A stretch of 9,602 nucleotides of DNA from Asaia bogorensis (GTDB lineage Bacteria; Pseudomonadota; Alphaproteobacteria; Acetobacterales; Acetobacteraceae). The notes below the pieces were generated by a model, which ran no database searches, had not been told where the DNA came from, and saw nothing but the letters and a program-made list of their open reading frames with translations. Below, one piece after another: positions 5,392 through 9,602 of the stretch (its first letter is position 1; each line of letters starts with the position of its first letter). The translations under genes and the position numbers were made by a program. Location: NCBI GenBank assembly GCA_945871455.1, contig CAMBXJ010000133.1:1-9602 (forward strand). The letters run 5' to 3'.

Positions 5392-5480
5392 CCGTCATGG
5401 CGGGTGCAGACCCGCCATCCACGTCTTGCGCTGTTGCAGCCCTGGAAAGGCGTGGATGCCGGCCTGCGCCGGCATGACGG
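5392..5480. repeat. 89-bp palindromic intergenic element (REP/MITE-like)
   Basis: The element is bounded by CCGTCAT (5392-5398) and ATGACGG (5474-5480). Inside are two perfect hairpins, ATGGCGGGT-gcag-ACCCGCCAT (5397-5418) and ATGCCGGC-ctgc-GCCGGCAT (5456-5475). Inner arms ATCCACG (5417-5423) and CGTGGAT (5451-5457) can pair around a 27-base centre. The whole folds as a cruciform. The CGTCATG...CATGACG ends and internal layout match a well-known style of dispersed intergenic repeat in alphaproteobacteria. It lies 71 bases downstream of the ABC operon and may act as its terminator or as a transcript-stabilising element. Confidence 0.75.
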
Positions 5481-5551
5481 GGAGAAGTTGACCGAAGAGT
5501 CAATCTTTCCGACGGCTGGTATAAGTCGACGATATTCTTGGACCCTCGCAC

Positions 5552-6535
5552 TCAGGCAAACGCGGGCTCTTCCACCGCAATGCACGCGGCCATCCGCCCC
5601 GACTCCGGGAAGCGTTCCGCCGGGATCGCGGTACGGCAGCCGTCACGACGGCGCGAACAGCGTGGGGCGAAGGCGCAGCCGGTGGGCAGGCGGCGCATGT
5701 CGGGCGGGCTGCCGGGAATGGCGTCGATATCCTGATCGCGAGGCTGGCCGTGCACCGTCGAGGACAGCAACCCCGCCGTATAAGGATGCAGTGGATCGCT
5801 CATGATGCGTCCAACCGGCCCGCTCTCGATCACCCGTCCGGCGTACATTACCGCGACAGTGTCGGCGATTTCGGCGGCCACGCCCAGATCGTGGGTGACG
5901 AAGATCATCCCCATCCCAAGCTCGCGCTGGATTTTCCGCAGCAGGATCAGCACCTGGATCTGCACCGTCGCATCCAGCGCGGTCGTCGGCTCATCGGCCA
6001 GCAGCAGCTTCGGGCCGCAGGACAGCGCCATCGCGATCATCGCGCGCTGGCGCAATCCCCCCGACAGCTCATGCGGATATGCATCCAGTCGCCGCTCGGC
6101 CGACGGGATGCGGACCAGGTTCAGCAGTTCCAGCCCGCGTGCCCGGGCCTGGGCATAGCTAGCCCCGGTATGGCGGCGGATCGTCTCGCCGATCTGCTGG
6201 CCGACGGTATAGACCGGGTCCAGCGCGGTCATCGGCTCCTGGAAGATCATGGACACCGCGCCACCGCGCAGGTCGCGGAGCGCCTTGCCCTTTAGCGCCA
6301 GAACATCCTGGCCAACCGCACGCACCGTGCCCTCGATTTTCGCGTACGGGGGCAGCAGGCGCATCAGGGCGCGGAGCGTTACGCTCTTGCCGGATCCGGA
6401 TTCACCCAGGATGCACAGGACTTCGCCAGGGTTGACGGTGAAGCTGACACCGTTGACGGCATGGACCGTGCTCTCCCGGCCGACGAAACTGACCCGCAGA
6501 TCCCGCACTTCGGCCAGTGGTTCGATATTCGACAT
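5552..6535 (-). CDS. dppD: Dipeptide/oligopeptide ABC importer ATPase, DppD/OppD type
   Basis: This 327-aa cytoplasmic ATPase powers peptide uptake as a partner of the DppF-like subunit. It shows Walker A GESGSGKS at 44-51, Q-loop Gln99 (IFQEPMTALDP), ABC signature LSGGLRQR at 157-164, Walker B LLLADEP at 177-183 with catalytic Glu182, and H-loop His215. The C-terminal oligopeptide domain includes HPYTAGLL at 250-257 and cysteines 287, 293, 300 and 318. That spacing is like the reported [4Fe-4S]-binding motif of DppD/OppD proteins. ATG 6535 is chosen because GGGAG at 6548-6544 lies 8 bases upstream; longer frames reach into the preceding gene. It begins 1 base after the stop of the upstream ATPase gene, so translation is probably coupled. 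It is the last gene of the operon. The substrate cannot be read from sequence. Confidence 0.92.
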   Translation of the reverse strand: MSNIEPLAEVRDLRVSFVGRESTVHAVNGVSFTVNPGEVLCILGESGSGKSVTLRALMRLLPPYAKIEGTVRAVGQDVLALKGKALRDLRGGAVSMIFQEPMTALDPVYTVGQQIGETIRRHTGASYAQARARGLELLNLVRIPSAERRLDAYPHELSGGLRQRAMIAMALSCGPKLLLADEPTTALDATVQIQVLILLRKIQRELGMGMIFVTHDLGVAAEIADTVAVMYAGRVIESGPVGRIMSDPLHPYTAGLLSSTVHGQPRDQDIDAIPGSPPDMRRLPTGCAFAPRCSRRRDGCRTAIPAERFPESGRMAACIAVEEPAFA

Positions 6536-6536
6536 G

Positions 6537-7622
6537 TCAGGCACTCCCGGCGGTGGCGAGGCTGTGACCGGACGCCCGGTCCAGCATGTGGCAGGCCGCG
6601 ACATGGCTGGTGTCGCCGTCGATGGTGGCCAGACCCGGGGAACTGGCCGCGCAGACCGCTTCGGCGAATGTGCAGCGGGTGCGGAAGCGGCAGCCGGATG
6701 GCGGGTCGATCGGGTTGGGGGGATCGCCGGTGATCGGCGGCTCCTCCATCCGACGGGCCGGATCCATCGATGGCTGCGACGCCAGCAAAGCCCGGGTGTA
6801 GGGATGCTGGGGAGCGATGAAAATCTTCTCCGACGGGCCCAGTTCCACCACCCGTCCCAGATACATGACCAGCACGCGGTCCGAGATGTAGCGCACCACC
6901 ATCAGGTCGTGGCTGATGAATACATAGGTCAGGTTGAACTGCCGCTTCAGCGCCCGCAGCAGATTCAGCACCTGGGCTTCCACCGATTTGTCGAGCGCGG
7001 AGACCGGTTCATCCAGGATGACCATGCGGGGATTGGTCGCCAGGGCGCGGGCGATGTTGACCCGTTGCTTCTGGCCCCCGGACAATTCATGCGGATAGCG
7101 CGGGCCGAACTGGTCGGGGTTCAGACCGACCTTGGTCAGCATGTCCCGTGCAATCTCCCGCGCCTGGAGCTTGGGCGTGTCCTGCACGAAGGGGCCGAAC
7201 GCCACGGAATCGCGGACCGGCATGCGGGGGTTCAGGGACGAGTAGGAGTCCTGGAACACCATCTGCACCTGCCGCCGAAGGGCGGACACGGAGATGCCTC
7301 GGGGCGCGTCCACGGGGTCGCCATCGAACACCAGTTCGCCGGAATCCGGGCGGATCAGGTGAAGCAGCAGGCGGGCGAGGGTGGACTTGCCGCAGCCGGA
7401 TTCACCGACGATGCCAAGTGTCTCGCCCTTCTGCACTTCGAAGGACACGCCGTCCACGGCCTGCACGGACTTGCCGCCCGTGCCTTTGATCGGGAAGTGC
7501 TTCAGCAGATCGCGCACGATCAGCAGGGGCTGCTGGGCACCACCGCGGTCGCGCGGGTCCAGGTCCACGGTGGCGGCGGCCGTTGCCAGGTCGGTAGCGG
7601 CCTCCATCTGGGAATCGAGCAT
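6537..7622 (-). CDS. dppF: Dipeptide/oligopeptide ABC importer ATPase, DppF/OppF type
   Basis: This 361-aa second ATPase has a variable first 30 residues, then RDLLKHFPIKG near 37-47. It shows Walker A GESGCGKST at 73-81, Q-loop Gln124 (VFQDSYSSLNPRM, typical of DppF/OppF), signature LSGGQKQR at 180-187, Walker B MVILDEP at 200-206 with Glu205, and H-loop His238. The C-terminal domain has HPYTRALL at 273-280 and cysteines 311, 317, 324 and 344, the same pattern as in its partner. ATG 7622 lies 5 bases after the dppC-like stop. A GTG at 7631 overlaps that stop and is possible but lacks a ribosome site. In the classical dpp and opp operons the D gene precedes F; here F comes first. Confidence 0.92.
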   Translation of the reverse strand: MLDSQMEAATDLATAAATVDLDPRDRGGAQQPLLIVRDLLKHFPIKGTGGKSVQAVDGVSFEVQKGETLGIVGESGCGKSTLARLLLHLIRPDSGELVFDGDPVDAPRGISVSALRRQVQMVFQDSYSSLNPRMPVRDSVAFGPFVQDTPKLQAREIARDMLTKVGLNPDQFGPRYPHELSGGQKQRVNIARALATNPRMVILDEPVSALDKSVEAQVLNLLRALKRQFNLTYVFISHDLMVVRYISDRVLVMYLGRVVELGPSEKIFIAPQHPYTRALLASQPSMDPARRMEEPPITGDPPNPIDPPSGCRFRTRCTFAEAVCAASSPGLATIDGDTSHVAACHMLDRASGHSLATAGSA

Positions 7623-7627
7623 GGTGT

Positions 7628-8536
7628 TCACATCCGTACGTCCATGGCTGAGCGCAATCCGTCGCTGACCAGGTTGAAGCAGATCGAGGTGACGAAAATC
7701 GCCACACCCGGCAGGGCGCAGACCAGGGGCACGACATAGATCGACTGGCGGAGTGTGCTCAGCATCAGGCCCCAATCGGCGGTCGGCGGCCGAACGCCCA
7801 GCCCCAGGAAGGACAGGCCGGAGGCGAGCAGGATGCTGACCGAAACGAGCGAGGAGGCGTAGATGAACACCGGCCCCAGCACGTTCCCCAGCACATGATG
7901 CCGCACGATGATGAACGTGCCGGCGCCGGTGGCGCGAGCCGCTTCGATGAAGTCCAGCGATCGGACCTGGGTCGTCGCGGTTTCCGCAACCCGGCACATG
8001 GGCGGAATGAAGACCAGCGTCAGGGCGAGCATGCCGTTCAGCATGCCGCCACCCATGGCACCGGAAATGGCCACCGCGAGCAACACGGACGGGAACGCGT
8101 AGAACACGTCCATGGTTCGCATGATCCCGGTATTGACCCGACCGCCCATGAAGCCGGCGATCACGCCCAGCATCCCGCCGATACAGGTGGCGAAGATCAC
8201 TGGCACGATCCCCATCAGCAACGACACGCGTCCGCCATAAAGCAGGCGGGTGAGCATATCCCGGCCCAGTTCATCGGTGCCCAATGTGTGGTTGCGCCAA
8301 CCGATGGGCTTCAGTCGACCGATGATCGACTCCTTGTACGGGTCGAACGGGGCCAGCAGCGGAGCGAAGATCGCGGCCAGGACGATCAGGATGACCATCG
8401 ACCCAAAGAAGATCGTCATCTTGTCATGGCGCAACCGATAGCCGACGGATTGCCAATAACTTCGGATCCGGGTCTCGGGGGCGGCCTGATCCTCGAACGT
8501 GTCGGGCGAGGCAGGCAGAGTCGCGGTTTGAGACAT
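7628..8536 (-). CDS. dppC: Dipeptide/oligopeptide ABC importer permease, DppC/OppC type
   Basis: This 302-aa inner-membrane permease has a cytoplasmic N-terminus of about 40 residues, a first membrane segment at about 41-64, the OppC_N-type conserved stretch LGTDELGRDMLTRLLYGG at 85-102, and further segments to residue 295. The EAA loop that docks the ATPases is EAARATGAGTFIIVRHH at 198-214. The usual GLSFLGLGVRPPTADWG stretch lies at 240-256. ATG 8536 is preferred because GGAAAGG (8552-8546) lies 9 bases upstream. A GTG at 8560 would overlap the dppB-like stop and has no such site. It pairs with the DppB-like subunit to form the channel. Length and motifs are normal. Confidence 0.93.
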   Translation of the reverse strand: MSQTATLPASPDTFEDQAAPETRIRSYWQSVGYRLRHDKMTIFFGSMVILIVLAAIFAPLLAPFDPYKESIIGRLKPIGWRNHTLGTDELGRDMLTRLLYGGRVSLLMGIVPVIFATCIGGMLGVIAGFMGGRVNTGIMRTMDVFYAFPSVLLAVAISGAMGGGMLNGMLALTLVFIPPMCRVAETATTQVRSLDFIEAARATGAGTFIIVRHHVLGNVLGPVFIYASSLVSVSILLASGLSFLGLGVRPPTADWGLMLSTLRQSIYVVPLVCALPGVAIFVTSICFNLVSDGLRSAMDVRM

Positions 8537-8552
8537 TGTATGAACCTTTCCG

Positions 8553-9509
8553 TCAGCCACGTCGGATGCGCGGATCGATCATCGACTGAAGCAGGTCGAT
8601 AATCAGGTTGGTCATGACGAAGGCGATCGCCAGGGTCAGGATGGTGCCCTGCAAGACCGGGACATCGCGATTGATGATGGCCTTGCTCAACAGGAACCCG
8701 CTGCCGGGCCAGGTGAACACGGTTTCCACCAGGATGGATCCGCCCAGCAGATAGCCGAACTGCAAGCCCATGACCGCCAGTATGCCGGGTAGGGCGTTCT
8801 TGATCACGTGGCGGATGACCGCCAGTTCCGACAGGCCCTTGGCGCGCAGGGTCTGCACGAAGTCCTGATTGCGCATTTCGGCAATGGCCGCGCGCGTGGT
8901 GCGGGAGATGATGCCGATCGGGATCATGGACAATGTAATGACGGGCAGCACCAGGAACTGGGTATCGCTCCAGCGCCAGATGCTGAACTCCGCGGACCCT
9001 TTCGGCCCCATGCCCGTGGCCGGCAGCCAGGACAGTTCCACCGCGAAGATGATGACCATCACGATGGCCAGCCAGTAATTGGGCAGGCTGACCCCGAACA
9101 CCGCGGTGCCAGTCACGCCCCGATCGATCCACTTGCCGGGGAAACACCCGGCAAGCAGACCCATCAGGAAGCCGATCGTAAAGGCCGTGGGAATGGCGAA
9201 CAACGCCAGCATGCCCGTATTGGACAGTGCCATGATGATCTCATCCAGCACGGGCCGTCGCGTCGCGATAGACATCCCGAAATCGCCGGTCACCACCTTG
9301 CCGAGCCAGATGAGGAACTGGACGGGAAGCGGTTTGTCGAAGCCATAGGCCTTCTTGACGATCTCGATCGTTTCCGCTGTGGCATCGGGTGGCAGAACCG
9401 TCTGCAGAGGATCGCCGGGCGCAAGGTAGACCAGGGAGAAGCACACCACGCTCACGCCAAAGGCGATGGGGATGGCGTAAAGGATTCGCTGCAGAATGTA
9501 TCGGGACAT
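8553..9509 (-). CDS. dppB: Dipeptide/oligopeptide ABC importer permease, DppB/OppB type
   Basis: This 318-aa inner-membrane permease begins MSRYILQRILYAIP, typical of DppB. The first membrane segment is at about 9-30, followed by the family motif LAPGDP at 29-34 and GDFGMSI at 75-81 before a periplasmic-to-membrane transition. Further segments lie near 98-121, 137-160, 185-205, 245-265 and 288-308. The EAA loop is near 217-240 (VQTLRAKGLSELAVIRHVI). The C-terminus IDPRIR is also typical. ATG 9509 has GGAG (9520-9517) 7 bases upstream and follows the binding-protein stop by 12 bases. All parts expected of a functional subunit are present. Confidence 0.93.
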   Translation of the reverse strand: MSRYILQRILYAIPIAFGVSVVCFSLVYLAPGDPLQTVLPPDATAETIEIVKKAYGFDKPLPVQFLIWLGKVVTGDFGMSIATRRPVLDEIIMALSNTGMLALFAIPTAFTIGFLMGLLAGCFPGKWIDRGVTGTAVFGVSLPNYWLAIVMVIIFAVELSWLPATGMGPKGSAEFSIWRWSDTQFLVLPVITLSMIPIGIISRTTRAAIAEMRNQDFVQTLRAKGLSELAVIRHVIKNALPGILAVMGLQFGYLLGGSILVETVFTWPGSGFLLSKAIINRDVPVLQGTILTLAIAFVMTNLIIDLLQSMIDPRIRRG

Positions 9510-9521
9510 GGATTGTCTCCG

Positions 9522-9602
9522 TTACGGTGCGACAGTGACGGGGGTGAGGTCCTGGAACCAGCTTTGCGCCTGCACGAACCCCTTGACCTTGGGCGACATG
9601 GC
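9522..9602 (-). CDS. C-terminal end of a peptide-binding protein (partial)
   Basis: Only the last 26 codons and the TAA (9524-9522) are inside the window. The residues SPKVKGFVQAQSWFQDLTPV match the usual end of family-5 solute-binding proteins (DppA/OppA type), where a VSPKVKG-like strand closes domain I. The protein would be periplasmic and deliver the substrate to the permease pair. It lies 12 bp upstream of the dppB-like gene on the same strand, as expected for the first gene of such an operon. The operon promoter must lie outside this window. Confidence 0.75.
   Translation of the reverse strand, partial: AMSPKVKGFVQAQSWFQDLTPVTVAP

Larger units (their letters stand above)
4965..5551. 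other. 587-bp intergenic region between convergent transcription units
   Basis: No reading frame here has a good start and protein-like composition. In order, the region holds the terminator (4982-5025), two hairpins (5050-5099), the candidate structured RNA (5161-5323), a short AT-richer stretch (5341-5370), the palindromic element (5392-5480) and a small inverted repeat TTGAC-cgaaga-GTCAA (5488-5503). The last may help end the minus-strand ABC operon, whose last stop is at 5552. Confidence 0.7.

Noticed and set aside
5334..5585. Minus-strand frame of 83 codons over the intergenic repeat
   Set aside because: Most of it is the palindromic element, whose translation (for example SPSCRRRPAS) is a common false prediction in such repeats.
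6249..7739. Very long plus-strand open frame (496 codons) opposite the ABC ATPase genes
   Set aside because: It lies antisense to two ATPase genes with full motifs, and its His/Gln/Gly/Arg-rich product matches no fold. It is a GC-rich shadow frame.

Overview
The window looks like chromosomal DNA from a GC-rich alphaproteobacterium, probably in the order Rhodospirillales and possibly Acetobacteraceae. This placement is an inference. It rests on the heat-shock sigma factor gene rpoH lying directly downstream of rluD on the same strand, a CtrA-type TTAA-N7-TTAA box at the rpoH promoter, palindromic intergenic repeats, and overall protein similarity as I recall the families. No marker gene fixes the genus.

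Layout. (1) Positions 1-2301, plus strand: the 3' part of a large protein-kinase-like gene whose catalytic Asp and DFG motif are not recognisable, so it is a likely pseudokinase. It ends in a hydrophobic tail and is followed after 18 bp by a small protein with about three membrane segments. The kinase gene carries an in-frame 12-bp tandem repeat. (2) Positions 2295-4530, minus strand: rluD (23S rRNA pseudouridine synthase), then rpoH after a 265-bp gap. That gap holds a good TTGACA-17-TATGAG promoter with a perfect CtrA-type box just upstream. The 3' end of rpoH overlaps the membrane-protein gene by 7 bp, tail to tail, inside a strong hairpin. (3) Positions 4598-4964, plus strand, divergent from rluD: a possible 21-codon Arg-Lys-Gly-Gly repeat micro-ORF overlapping the start of a small single-pass membrane protein that resembles DUF6476, followed by a perfect 13-bp inverted-repeat terminator.

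(4) Positions 4965-5551 hold no convincing protein gene but are full of secondary structure: the terminator, two further hairpins, a block of nested helices at about 5161-5323 that behaves like a plus-strand structured RNA, and an 89-bp palindromic repeat element at 5392-5480. (5) Positions 5552-9602, minus strand: a dipeptide/oligopeptide ABC importer operon in the order binding protein (only the C-terminus is present), dppB-like and dppC-like permeases, a dppF-like ATPase, then a dppD-like ATPase, with gaps of 1-16 bp. Together these import short peptides or a related substrate.

The best candidates for something undescribed are the structured RNA block, the CtrA-box/rpoH promoter arrangement, the pseudokinase plus membrane-protein pair, and the repeat-encoded micro-ORF. 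I saw no CRISPR array, tRNA, rRNA, transposase or phage gene.
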